The notes beneath the pieces are model-generated. The model was given only the letters and a program-made list of their open reading frames with translations. It was not told where the DNA came from and ran no database searches. From positions 453,791 through 517,790 of the forward strand of contig NZ_MKIN01000027.1 of assembly GCF_001938985.1 (NCBI RefSeq): a stretch of DNA of 64,000 nucleotides. The letters run 5' to 3'. Positions 52,115 to 60,965 of this stretch are shown in pieces. The DNA comes from Gillisella taibaishanensis. Its GTDB lineage: Bacteria > Pseudomonadota > Alphaproteobacteria > Rhizobiales > Rhizobiaceae. Both the position numbers and the translations under genes were made by a program. The first letter of the stretch is position 1, and the number at the start of each line of letters is the position of its first letter.

Positions 52115-53005
52115 TCACACCCCGTAGTCCATCTCCCTGAGATCATCGAGCAGGCTTGGTCCCTTGGGCACCCAGCCTAGCTTTTCCTGCGTCAGCGCGC
52201 TCGACGCTCTGAGGTCCATGGCGGCGAAGAGGCCGAACCAACCGAAATGAGTGGCGGCTTCGGCTTTTGAGAGCGAGACGGCGGGCAGTTTGAGGCCTGT
52301 CGCCACGGCTTCGGCAATCGCGCGGGCGCTGACCCCTTCTTCCGCAACTGCGTGATAGCGGCCGCCCGGTTCGGCGCGCTCCAGCGCCAGGACATAGACC
52401 TTCGCTACGTCGTCCACATGTCCGGCCGACCAGCGGTTTTCACCCTCTTCGACATAGGCGACAACGCCCTTTTCGCGGGCCGTCGCGATATACGGGGTAA
52501 TCAGTCCCTGTTTGACGGTGTCATGCACCTGCGGCAGCCTGACGACGCCGAGATTGACGCCGGCCTGAAGCTGTTCTGCGCCTTCCAGTTCCGAGGCGAT
52601 GCGAGGGTTGCGATGGTGGAGATTGAACACGTCCTCGCGCGCCGGGGCGCCCGCGCCGGGATCACCCATGCCGACGCCCGAGGTGATCAACAGCGGTCGG
52701 CTCGATCCCTTCAGCACGGCACCGAGGGCGGCGATTACCCTCCGGTCCTTCTCGCAATTGGCGGCAAAATTCGAAAAATCGTGGTCGAAGGCAGTGTGAA
52801 TAACCGCATCGGCCTGTTCCGCCCCCTTTGCCAGGCCCTCGGGATCTTCGAGCATTGCCAGATGGGCGGATGCGCCGGCCAGGGCCAGCCGTCGTGCACC
52901 CGCATCGGAGCGGGTGAGGCCGATTACCTCATGACCGGCGGCCACGAGTTGGTCGAGAATTCGCGCGCCGATAAAACCGGTGGCGCCTGTTAGAAATACA
53001 CGCAT
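52115..53005 (-). CDS. NAD-dependent epimerase/SDR-family (atypical) oxidoreductase
   Basis: 296 aa; AGGAGG 7 bases before the ATG. N-terminal Rossmann motif MRVFLTGATGFIGARILDQL. The central YxxxK of classic SDRs is not evident, as is usual for the atypical NAD(P)H-binding group. ENRWSAGHVDDVAKVYVLAL is a conserved segment. Substrate unknown. Divergent from an MmyB-type XRE regulator, which very often controls just such an SDR gene. Confidence 0.9.
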   Translation of the reverse strand: MRVFLTGATGFIGARILDQLVAAGHEVIGLTRSDAGARRLALAGASAHLAMLEDPEGLAKGAEQADAVIHTAFDHDFSNFAANCEKDRRVIAALGAVLKGSSRPLLITSGVGMGDPGAGAPAREDVFNLHHRNPRIASELEGAEQLQAGVNLGVVRLPQVHDTVKQGLITPYIATAREKGVVAYVEEGENRWSAGHVDDVAKVYVLALERAEPGGRYHAVAEEGVSARAIAEAVATGLKLPAVSLSKAEAATHFGWFGLFAAMDLRASSALTQEKLGWVPKGPSLLDDLREMDYGV

Positions 53006-53109
53006 CTGAAACCTCCTTCATTGACGGAGGCGGTGATCTCATGAATAATTTTCCTGTTAAAGTAGTGGTGTTTTCCTAGTATAATGACCAACAGGATAGG
53101 ATGAGCGGC

Positions 53110-53925
53110 ATGGACAAGGCTCTAAGCACCTTCCTGCGCGACCGGCGGATGCGGCTCGACCCTGTGGCCTTCGGCTTTCCGGTCGAGCGGCGGCGCACGC
53201 CGGGCCTGCGCCGCGAAGAGGTGGCACAGCGCGCCAATATCAGCCCCACCTGGTATACCTGGCTGGAACAGGGGCGCGGCGGGCTACCCTCCGCCGATGT
53301 GCTCGATCGCATCGCCAAAGGGCTGATGCTGACCGAGTTCGAACGGGATCACCTGCATATCCTCGCCTTCGGCCACCCGCCGGAAAAGCGCTATCGGCCG
53401 CCGGACGGCATAACGCCGCGCCTGCAGCATGTGCTGGATGCCATACCGTTTAGCCCGGCGATGATCCGCACCGCGACCTGGGACGTCATCGCCTGGAACA
53501 ATGCCGCGACCGTGATCCTCACCGATTACGGGAAGCTACCGCCACAAGAGCGAAACATCCTGCGGCTGATCTTCGCTAACGAGGGGGTGCGCGCCGCCCA
53601 GGACGACTGGCGCAACGTCGCGCGCTACGTGGTCGGTGCCTTCCGCGCCGACGCCGCCCGCGCCGGTGCCGGGGTGGAAATCAAGCAGCTTGTCGACGAG
53701 CTCTCCGCCAAAAGCCTTGAGTTCAAGACCATGTGGAACGACAACGAGATCACCAGCATGGGCGAAGGCGTGAAACGCCTGCACCACCCCCTGCTCGGCC
53801 CGATCAAGCTGGAATTCTCAAGCTTCGCCGTGGAAGGGCGCTCCGACCTCACCATGATGGTCTACAATCCGACCGATCCTGATGGAATGGAGCAGTTTCG
53901 GGCGCTGATTTCGGGCGGAGGGTGA
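53110..53925 (+). CDS. XRE-family regulator with MmyB-like ligand domain
   Basis: About 271 aa (ATG at 53110 with AGGATGAG, or at 53101). HTH region RRTPGLRREEVAQRANISPT then WYTWLEQGRGGLPSADVLDR, followed by the MmyB-like PAS fold (WDVIAWNNAATVILTDYGKL, ERNILRLIFANEGVR, LLGPIKLEFSSFAVEGRSDL). MmyB-type proteins bind hydrophobic small ligands and regulate adjacent SDR or oxidoreductase genes; here that is the divergent SDR gene. Confidence 0.92.
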   Translation: MDKALSTFLRDRRMRLDPVAFGFPVERRRTPGLRREEVAQRANISPTWYTWLEQGRGGLPSADVLDRIAKGLMLTEFERDHLHILAFGHPPEKRYRPPDGITPRLQHVLDAIPFSPAMIRTATWDVIAWNNAATVILTDYGKLPPQERNILRLIFANEGVRAAQDDWRNVARYVVGAFRADAARAGAGVEIKQLVDELSAKSLEFKTMWNDNEITSMGEGVKRLHHPLLGPIKLEFSSFAVEGRSDLTMMVYNPTDPDGMEQFRALISGGG

Positions 53926-54003
53926 TGGGTCGTCTAAGGCGCTCCGGGCTTAATCCCTGCGTCGTCGGCAGGCTCTACCTTTCATCCAAATGGGAAGGGA
54001 CAC

Positions 54004-54501
54004 ATGCTGATCATTTTTGGAGGCTTGCCGGGGGTCGGGAAAAGCACGGTAGCCAAGGCTTTGGCAACCCGGATCGGCGCTTGCTATCTCAGGGTCGACA
54101 CCGTCGAACAGGCCATTCGTGACTCCGCGATTCTGGCCCACGGGCAATCGGTCGGGGCGGCCGGCTATCTGGCACTTTATCGGTTGGCGGCGGACAATCT
54201 GCGGCTGGGCAATACCGTTGTCGCAGACACCGTTAACTCCATTTCCATCACCCGCAATGCTTTTCGAGAGGTCGCAGCAGAAACGCAGCGGCGTTGCCTT
54301 GAAGTGGAGATCGTCTGTTCGGACAGCGAAACCCACCGCCGTCGTGCCGAAGCTCGCTTGTCCACATCAGAAGGAAAGCACTCGCCGACCTGGACGGAAA
54401 TCCAGGGCCGGAGCTTCGAGCCCTGGCAAGCCGATCTGCGCCTGGACACGTCTGTGATGTCCATCGAAGATTGCGTGGCGGAGATAATCAAACGGATTTG
54501 A
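54004..54501 (+). CDS. AAA-type small kinase (AAA_33/Zeta-like P-loop)
   Basis: 165 aa with GGGAAGGGAC before the ATG. P-loop GLPGVGKST at 7-15, then VVADTVNSISITRNAFREVA (Walker B-type Asp) and a lid with Arg residues (ETHRRRAEARLSTSEGKH). Resembles the adenylylsulfate-kinase/gluconate-kinase/Zeta-like group of stand-alone kinases with unknown small substrates. No antitoxin partner, so not a TA toxin by context. Confidence 0.82.
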   Translation: MLIIFGGLPGVGKSTVAKALATRIGACYLRVDTVEQAIRDSAILAHGQSVGAAGYLALYRLAADNLRLGNTVVADTVNSISITRNAFREVAAETQRRCLEVEIVCSDSETHRRRAEARLSTSEGKHSPTWTEIQGRSFEPWQADLRLDTSVMSIEDCVAEIIKRI

Positions 54502-54533
54502 TTGTCTTCAAGTCTTTGGAATCGACACCCTCA

Positions 54534-54745
54534 TAACGGCGTCACCATGTGCACGAAACCGGCAACGTGCTGAAGGATATCGAACAGCATATCATGACCA
54601 TCAACGGCTTGATGGACGCGATTGCCACGTCCGCCTAGGAACAATCCGTCGGCCTCTCTGAAGTCAACACTGCCGTCAACCAGATGGACCAGGTGACCCA
54701 GCAAAACGCCGCCATGGTCGAAGAAACCAGCGCCGCCAGCGCCAA
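54534..54745 (+). pseudogene. Fragment of a chemoreceptor gene (signalling domain)
   Basis: Nearly identical to 51714-51927 within the intact chemoreceptor: AAACCGGCAACGTGCTGAAG, GAACAGCATATCATGAC and CAACCAGATGGACCAGGTGA all recur. One base is missing near 54545 (frameshift) and CAG has become TAG at 54636-54638, so it cannot be translated. Same orientation as the parent. Similarity stops abruptly at about 54745; new sequence leads into the three-gene cassette. Confidence 0.93.
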
Positions 54746-54890
54746 ATGCGAGGCTCCGCTTGGAGCCCAAAGTGGCCGCTCACGCCGTCGACCACTTCGC
54801 CATCGCATATTAAACTCCAGATTGCATCAGGGCATTGACTTTCAATGCTGCAGGCTGTTGAAGAATATGCCTGAGCGGGAGGAGTCGGCG

Positions 54891-55895
54891 GTGAAAAGCA
54901 ATCTCTCTTACAGCCGAAACATTCTGGCGATGGAGGACAAGGAACTTGAGGTTTTTGTCCATCGCTGCGTAGCCCGTCAGATCAAGAAATATCCGGACCA
55001 CCATATCTTCGGGAATGCAAATGACCTAGGCCGCGATGCCGTAGGGTTTCGCACGCTGAACCGGCATGACAGCGATTGGGATAACTACCAGTGCAAGATG
55101 CTCAGTCAGCGCGTCAATGACGCCATGATACATGAGGAAATCGCCAAGATCCTGTTCCACGCCTCCGAAGGAGCGTTCACACCGCCAGCGGCCTATTTCT
55201 TTGTCGCTCCGAAGGGCTTCAATCGGAAAGCTGAAAAACTACTCTTCAGCCCGAGCTCGTTCAAGCAGCAGATGATCGGCGAATGGGATGCACGGTGCGC
55301 CAAACGCATCAGAAGAGGTCCGCCGGTCGTCCTCACAGATAAGCTAAGGGCAGTCATCGAAGCCTATGAATTTCAGAACATCGCCGGCATTGATCTGCCG
55401 AAGATCCTCACAATGGACGATATCAACCTTGTTCTTGCCGACGCGTTTGGAGATGATCCGGGTGAGGCACCTTCCGGTGTCGTTCCGACTGATATTTCGG
55501 CCAACGAGACCTACGTGCAACAGCTCATAGGTATATATTCCGATAGCGAGGGCCAACCCTTCGCAAATGCGGCCGAAGTCCTTCGCCACGCAAGTCATGG
55601 CCCTGACCTGACCATGCAACGTCGGCGGTACTTCGAAGCGGATGCCTTCCGTCGCCACTTCCGCGACAACATTGATGTGCAGCACATTGAAAAGTTCACC
55701 GACGAGGTGCTCTACGGTGTGTTCGACGTGCACTCCCAGGCGACAGGCCTCGGACAGGTGCGGAATGTAATGAGTGCGGCGGGCTCGCTTCCGGTCTCAG
55801 GCATTTTCGGCAGGCACAATCGGGCCAGCATCCTAGTTAAGCAGGGTACGTGCCACCATCTCGCAAATGACGGGGTAATGCCGTGGAAACGCTGA
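54891..55895 (+). CDS. ABC-3C-like effector with Mrr-like PD-(D/E)xK nuclease domain
   Basis: 335 aa from GTG at 54891, which has GGGAGGAG at 54877-54884; the open frame back to 54684 runs through the chemoreceptor fragment and is not believed. N-terminal ~100 residues: ELEVFVHRCVAR (Glu helix), NDLGRDAVGF (D49) and DNYQCKML (Q67, K69) reproduce the E/GxD/QxK pattern of Mrr-type restriction endonucleases, followed by AAYFFVAPKG. The C-terminal ~230 residues are unrecognised and may be the ABC-3C C-terminal domain coupling to the ATPase. First gene of the cassette; overlaps the next by 13 bases. Confidence 0.75.
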   Translation: MKSNLSYSRNILAMEDKELEVFVHRCVARQIKKYPDHHIFGNANDLGRDAVGFRTLNRHDSDWDNYQCKMLSQRVNDAMIHEEIAKILFHASEGAFTPPAAYFFVAPKGFNRKAEKLLFSPSSFKQQMIGEWDARCAKRIRRGPPVVLTDKLRAVIEAYEFQNIAGIDLPKILTMDDINLVLADAFGDDPGEAPSGVVPTDISANETYVQQLIGIYSDSEGQPFANAAEVLRHASHGPDLTMQRRRYFEADAFRRHFRDNIDVQHIEKFTDEVLYGVFDVHSQATGLGQVRNVMSAAGSLPVSGIFGRHNRASILVKQGTCHHLANDGVMPWKR

Positions 55896-56374
55896 GGCCC
55901 ATCCCAACGCCGGTCTTCAACGGGTCGGTCGAGACCGGTCTTCGTTCGCTCGTCCTGCTAGAAGCGTTCTATCCGGAAAAGCTCGATCTCGAGACGCTCG
56001 CGCTACTCGACTATTTCGTTGTCCACACCGCCGATCTGGGCGGCCCCGACAGTCTTCACCCGGCACTGCCAGAGCGCGTCGGTGAGTATCGAGTTCGCCG
56101 CACACTGATACAGGAAGCTTTACGCATGCTCTTGCGGGTGAGCCTGATCGAGGTTGTTGAGGCTACTGACGGCATCAGCTTCGTGTCGGGCGATGATACA
56201 CCAGCCTTTGTGAAGCTCCTAAACTCGGACTACAATCGAGACCTTGCGGACCGCGCGGGCTGGCTCGCTAGCCGCGTCCGTGAGGAAGGCGCAGCCGCCT
56301 TTACCTCAATGAGGCAACTGATCGACCGGTGGAGCCTCGAGTTCCAGTCTGAAGTGGGGCTGCCAAATGGCTGA
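55883..56374 (+). CDS. ABC-3C-like middle component
   Basis: 163 aa starting at GTG 55883, overlapping both neighbours (13 and 8 bases). All-alpha N-terminal part (VETGLRSLVLLEAFYPEKLD, LALLDYFVVHTADLGGPDSL) and a winged-helix-like middle (RRTLIQEALRMLLRVSLIEV). Size, position between a nuclease-type effector and a Rad50-like ATPase, and the overlap pattern match the middle component described for ABC three-component systems. Family assignment is by context and pattern only. Confidence 0.7.
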   Translation: METLRPIPTPVFNGSVETGLRSLVLLEAFYPEKLDLETLALLDYFVVHTADLGGPDSLHPALPERVGEYRVRRTLIQEALRMLLRVSLIEVVEATDGISFVSGDDTPAFVKLLNSDYNRDLADRAGWLASRVREEGAAAFTSMRQLIDRWSLEFQSEVGLPNG

Positions 56375-58235
56375 TCGATCGCCATTGATTCAGCTCGAGC
56401 ACCTCACCTACACCGGGGCTGGCCTCGCGACAGCAGGAATAACTTTCAACGATGACCTGACGATCCTGTTAGGTGGCTCCAATACAGGCAAGACCTACAC
56501 TGTTGCCACTCTGAACTTCATGTTCGGCGGGGAAACGCCTGAGACGCCACCCGAAGGAGATAAGTACGAGTCGGCCTTGCTGGGGATCTCGTTTGCAGAC
56601 GGCACAAGTGTTACACTCAGACGTGCGTTGCGGGGCGGCGACATCGAAGTCTTCGACGGCCTCGCCCCGGATGGCATTCTCGAAGGCCGGGAGAGCCGAG
56701 TCCTCGATCCGATTCATGGCAAGGGTAGCAAGTCCAAGGCCGGTAGTTTGTCGGAGTTCCTGCTCGCTAAAGTGGGTCTGGGAACGATCAAGATCGCCTC
56801 AACCCAGGCAGGGAAGCTCGACACCTTCAGCTTCCGCTTCTTGATGCCTTACGTGCTGGTGACTGAGGAGCGAATGCTTAGCGGCAAGACGCCGACCGAG
56901 ATCAATCCCAAGAGTAGCGATACGCTCAACAAGAATGCGTTCAGGTTCCTTCTGACTGGCCGGGACGATTCCACCATCGCCAAGGTTCCCGACAAGAAGG
57001 CGCTCGACGCGGGCAAGATGGGCAAGCTACAGCTGCTCGACGAGATGATCGCCGAGCTTGATCGCGAACTGGGAACTCGCAATGTACCCGAACTGGTCGC
57101 ACAGCAAGATCGCCTGCAATCGCACCTCGAGACAATCGGCGAAGACTTGGCTGAAGCCCAGGAGCGGATTGATGAGCTTTCTTTGCTGCGACGTGACGCA
57201 TTAAACGCCCAGGGCGAGGCAGAGGCCCACACCTCGCAGCTGAGAGCGATGCAGCAGCGGTTTCTCGACCTAAAGAGCACTTATGAAACGGATATACGCA
57301 GGCTTGAGGCGATCGAGGAGGGTGGCTTCCTGCTTCAACGATTTGAGGACCAGCCATGTCCGCTCTGCGGGGCATTGCCTGGTCACCAGCACAAGCCTCA
57401 CCCGCTGGGGGATGTTGACCTCCAGCTCAAAACAGCACGGGCGGAGATCGCCAAAATCAGACGGGACATGAGTGACCTTGACGTCATCCTGGCGAGCTTG
57501 ACAGCGGAAGCCGAAGAGCTCGAAAGCCGCGGCCGCTCACTCGGCGCCGAAGCCAGCGGGCACTTCGACGAGATTCAACACCTTAGGCCAAGAGAGGCGA
57601 ACCTGCGCACAGGCTACACTGGCGACGTTACGCTTCTTGAGGAAATTGATCGTCTCATTGCTTTATCGGTTCGTCGCAGCGATCTAGATGAAAAGCGGAA
57701 GGCGATTGCGGCGGCTAAGCACGGCAAACAGAAGGCGGCCGGGCTCACGATTGGAATTGACGGGCAGACCGGACACAAGTTTTCCCAGACCGTGCAGAAG
57801 GTGCTGGACGCCTGGGGGTATCCAGGGCTGGAGGCGGTTACATGGAATGACAAGACCTATGACATCGACATCAATGGCAAGGCTCGCGGCCGCAACGGCA
57901 AGGGCGTCAAGGCGCTGCTACGTTCCGCGTTCGCGGTGGCCTACGCGATCTATTGCAAGAACGAGAGACTGCCTCACCCTGGGTTGTTGGTACTAGACTC
58001 GCCGCTATTGACGTACCGGGAAGAGTTGGACGACGATGAGCCGTTAACCGATGAAGAGCGAGCGATCGCTGCGACGTCGCTAGACGAGCGCTTTTACGAG
58101 CACCTAACTTCGGTTTCGAGGTTCTGCCAGATCTACGTCATCGAAAACAAGACGCCGCCCAAGGAACTCATACCCCGGACAATTGTGTTCTCCAAAGCCG
58201 GTAGACGAGGACTTTTCCAGGTGTCCGGTTCCTGA
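56367..58235 (+). CDS. Rad50/SMC-like ABC ATPase of the ABC-3C-like cassette
   Basis: 622 aa starting MADRSPLIQLEHLTYTGAGL. Walker A GGSNTGKT at 36-43, a long coiled-coil region about 200-460 interrupted by CPLCG at 331-335 (a Rad50-type zinc-hook motif) with nearby His residues, and a C-terminal Walker B-like LLVLDSPLL (D544). ATP-driven DNA-sensing arm proteins of this build activate the partner effector in ABC-3C systems. Overlaps the middle component by 8 bases. Strand and overlaps show the three genes form one transcription unit. Confidence 0.8.
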   Translation: MADRSPLIQLEHLTYTGAGLATAGITFNDDLTILLGGSNTGKTYTVATLNFMFGGETPETPPEGDKYESALLGISFADGTSVTLRRALRGGDIEVFDGLAPDGILEGRESRVLDPIHGKGSKSKAGSLSEFLLAKVGLGTIKIASTQAGKLDTFSFRFLMPYVLVTEERMLSGKTPTEINPKSSDTLNKNAFRFLLTGRDDSTIAKVPDKKALDAGKMGKLQLLDEMIAELDRELGTRNVPELVAQQDRLQSHLETIGEDLAEAQERIDELSLLRRDALNAQGEAEAHTSQLRAMQQRFLDLKSTYETDIRRLEAIEEGGFLLQRFEDQPCPLCGALPGHQHKPHPLGDVDLQLKTARAEIAKIRRDMSDLDVILASLTAEAEELESRGRSLGAEASGHFDEIQHLRPREANLRTGYTGDVTLLEEIDRLIALSVRRSDLDEKRKAIAAAKHGKQKAAGLTIGIDGQTGHKFSQTVQKVLDAWGYPGLEAVTWNDKTYDIDINGKARGRNGKGVKALLRSAFAVAYAIYCKNERLPHPGLLVLDSPLLTYREELDDDEPLTDEERAIAATSLDERFYEHLTSVSRFCQIYVIENKTPPKELIPRTIVFSKAGRRGLFQVSGS

Positions 58236-58447
58236 CCCGTCGATGCCTCCACGCAGCGACTACAAGCGTATCGGATGGCGCTAACAGCAATCGACCCAAG
58301 CGAACGTCCTTCGGTTGGTCGGTAAAGTATCATCTTGCGGCGCGAAATTGTCATCTTCTTCGCTTGACAAATGTCCGCTCAAGCGCGGCTCACGTTGTCG
58401 TGGCTACAACGGTAATGCGGGCACGAAGCGGAAGTTATTCCCCCCCC

Positions 58448-59998
58448 TCACCGCTTCAAACTCCCCAAAATCCCCCGCACCAGCGCCCTTCCGATCTGAT
58501 TGGCCACCTGGCTTGCCAGCGATCTAGCAGCACTCTTCATCGCGGCTTCGATCACCGTTTCGCGCTGGCGGTTGACGGTGGGGTGGCGATCACGGGGTTC
58601 TGACGTCTGGTTGCCGAAGCCGGGGAGTTTCCAGCGGCTGGCGGCGCTGTCCTTTTCGTCTTGGGCTAGAGGCTCGGAGGGCGTGCCGGCGGCTTTGGCG
58701 GCGCGCTCGGCTAGGATTTCGAAGGCAGAGTGGCGGTCGAGGGTTTTGTCGTAGCGGCCGGCCATCGGGCTTTGGGCGAGCATCTCGGCGCGTTCGTCTG
58801 TGGTGAGCGGGCCGATGCGGGCGGCGGGCGGGCGGATCAGGGTGCGTTCGACCATCGACGGCACGCCCTTGGCGCCTAGGGTGGAGATGAGTGCTTCGCC
58901 TGTTGCCAGCGTGGTGATCGCCTCTTCGCAGGAAAAGGCGGGATTGGGGCGGAAGGTTTCGGCGGCGGCTTTCACCGCCTTCTGGTCGCGCGGGGTAAAG
59001 GCGCGCAGCGCGTGCTGCACCCGGTTGCCGAGCTGGGCGAGGATGGTGTCGGGCACATCGAGCGGGTTCTGCGTCACGAAATAGACGCCGACGCCCTTGG
59101 AGCGGATCAGCCGCACCACCTGCTCCACCCGCTGCACCAGCACGGGCGGCGCATCGCGAAACAGCAGATGCGCCTCATCGAAGAAGAACACCAGTTTCGG
59201 CTGGGCGAGATCGCCGACCTCGGGCAGTTCCTCGAACAATTCCGACAGCAGCCAGAGCAGGAAGGTGGCGTAAAGCCTGGGGTTCATCATCAGTCGGTCG
59301 GCGGCGAGAACCGAAATCGTGCCGCGCCCATCCGGCGCCACCCGCATGATATCGTTGATCGACAAAGCCGGCTCGCCAAAAAACTGGTCGGCGCCCTGGC
59401 TTTCCAAGAGCAGCAGCGCCCGTTGCAGCGAACCGACGGAGGCGCGCGAGACCTGACCGAAGCGGCCGGAAAGTTCTGCGGCATTGTCGGCCATATAGGT
59501 CAGCAGCGCTTGCAGGTCTTTCAAGTCCAAGAGCGCCAGCCCGCCCTCGTCGGCGATCTTGAAGGCGATGGCCAGCACGCCTTCCTGCGCCTCCGTCGCC
59601 TCCAGCAGCCGGGCGAGCAGCAGCGGCCCCATTTCGGCAATCGTCGTGCGCACGCGGTGGCCTTTTTCGCCGTAGAGATCCCAGAACACCACCGGAAACT
59701 GCTCGAAGAGGTAGGGCGACAGACCGATCTCATCAGCGCGCTTCAGCAGGAAATCCTTGGCCTCGCCCGGCTTGCCGATGCCGGAGAGATCGCCCTTGAT
59801 ATCGGCGCAGAAGACAGGCACGCCGGCGCTGGCAAAGCCCTCGGCCAGCACCTGCAGGGTCACGGTCTTGCCGGTGCCGGTGGCGCCGGTGACCAGGCCG
59901 TGGCGATTGGCAAAGGCGAGGTCCAGATATTGCGGCCCCGTCGCCGCGTCGTCCTTGCCACGGCTCGCGCCGAGGAAAATCTTTCCGTCTTCCAGCAT
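58448..59998 (-). CDS. HerA-C/DUF853 family ATPase
   Basis: 516 aa from the ATG at 59998 (GGGGG upstream). P-loop HGLVTGATGTGKTVTLQVLA, Walker B LVFFFDEAHLLF, and FVTQNPLDVPDTILAQLGNR followed by ALRAFTPRDQKAVKAAAETF, the DUF853/HerA-C layout of FtsK-like helicase-type ATPases. The role in bacteria is not established. GC content and codon use match the core genome, and it is convergent with the conflict cassette, so it is probably a resident gene. Confidence 0.9.
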   Translation of the reverse strand: MLEDGKIFLGASRGKDDAATGPQYLDLAFANRHGLVTGATGTGKTVTLQVLAEGFASAGVPVFCADIKGDLSGIGKPGEAKDFLLKRADEIGLSPYLFEQFPVVFWDLYGEKGHRVRTTIAEMGPLLLARLLEATEAQEGVLAIAFKIADEGGLALLDLKDLQALLTYMADNAAELSGRFGQVSRASVGSLQRALLLLESQGADQFFGEPALSINDIMRVAPDGRGTISVLAADRLMMNPRLYATFLLWLLSELFEELPEVGDLAQPKLVFFFDEAHLLFRDAPPVLVQRVEQVVRLIRSKGVGVYFVTQNPLDVPDTILAQLGNRVQHALRAFTPRDQKAVKAAAETFRPNPAFSCEEAITTLATGEALISTLGAKGVPSMVERTLIRPPAARIGPLTTDERAEMLAQSPMAGRYDKTLDRHSAFEILAERAAKAAGTPSEPLAQDEKDSAASRWKLPGFGNQTSEPRDRHPTVNRQRETVIEAAMKSAARSLASQVANQIGRALVRGILGSLKR

Positions 59999-60277
59999 GT
60001 TACGCCCCCATCTGCGTCCGGGTCCCACTTTCCCTTACAGTCTGCCCCATAATCGCCGCTGACCAGCTGCAATTCCAGAAAAGACTGTTACAAACGCTAG
60101 TGGAATATGGAACATCGTCACCATATCGACAATGGTGCCTGACACATTGGCAATGGTCGATTCGAGGGCGCGCGCTTTGCCCACAAGGCGCGTGTTTTTC
60201 CGGCAGCCCCGGCTTGAGTTTCGGCTCCGGCTCGATTACGTTGACGTGAACGTCAAAAAATTCTGAGGAGCATCCCC

Positions 60278-60667
60278 ATGAGCGAACTGGTCACCCGCAT
60301 TTCCGACAATGTCGGCATTGCCCCCGATACGGCGGAAAAGGCGCTTGGCATGATGCTGGGCTTCCTGCAGCGCGAGGCCGATGACGGCGCCGTGGCAAAG
60401 ATGATCGAAGCCATGCCCGGCGCGCCGGAACTGGTGGCCATGCACAATGGAGAAGGCAAGAGCGGCGGCCTGCTCGGCGGCCTGATGAGCGCCATCGGCG
60501 GCGGCGGCATCATGGGCCTTGGCCAGCAGCTGATGAGCCTCGGCCTCGGCATGGGCGAAATCTCGGCGCTTGCCAAGGAAACCATGGCCGTCGCCCGCGA
60601 ACATGCCGGCGATGAAGTGGTCGACAAGGTGGTGGCTTCGGTTCCGGGGCTCGGCCAGTTCGTCTGA
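60278..60667 (+). CDS. Small Gly-rich protein, DUF2267/DUF2780-like
   Basis: 129 aa with GAGGAG before the ATG. MSELVTRISDNVGIAPDTAE, then a Gly-rich centre (GGLLGGLMSAIGGGGIMGLG) and a helical C-terminus ending VVDKVVASVPGLGQFV. Such proteins are common and conserved in rhizobia but have no known function; the family name is from memory and tentative. Has its own terminator. Confidence 0.7.
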   Translation: MSELVTRISDNVGIAPDTAEKALGMMLGFLQREADDGAVAKMIEAMPGAPELVAMHNGEGKSGGLLGGLMSAIGGGGIMGLGQQLMSLGLGMGEISALAKETMAVAREHAGDEVVDKVVASVPGLGQFV

Positions 60668-60704
60668 TCGCATCCCCGATCCTTCAAAACCAGTTCGAAA
60701 CCCA

Positions 60705-60734
60705 GGGCGCCGCGTTTCACGCAGGCGCCCTTTT
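60705..60734 (+). terminator. Rho-independent terminator
   Basis: Stem GGGCGCC (60705-60711) / GGCGCCC (60724-60730) with a 12-base loop, followed by TTTT. Confidence 0.8.
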
Positions 60735-60965
60735 CCCGCTGCCTGCCTATACAGAGACGGCAAGTATTGCGGAAATAACGACCTCCGCTTCCAAGATCAC
60801 CTCAGATAAGATAAATCTAATATTGCCTCGCTAGTCTGGCGTCCGTGCTGGATTTATGAATTTTATTCAACATCACTCATGCTCGGCTTTCTTGCGCGTC
60901 GCGCTTATTCAATTTTTAAGGGGTTTATAAGACATTAGGGCTGTTCAAATTTAGGGGGGGTCCCA

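Noticed and set aside
54004..54501. Small kinase as a Zeta-type toxin
   Set aside because: No Epsilon-like antitoxin gene next to it, and general AAA_33 features explain the sequence.
54684..54890. In-frame N-terminal extension of the cassette's first gene reading through chemoreceptor sequence (possible chemoreceptor-nuclease fusion)
   Set aside because: The frame there is just the surviving chemoreceptor fragment; a strong GGGAGGAG ribosome site precedes the GTG at 54891, and upstream the fragment carries a stop and a frameshift.
58448..59998. HerA/DUF853 ATPase as fourth part of the ABC-3C-like cassette
   Set aside because: Opposite strand, convergent, core-like codon use, and a family common in rhizobial chromosomes.
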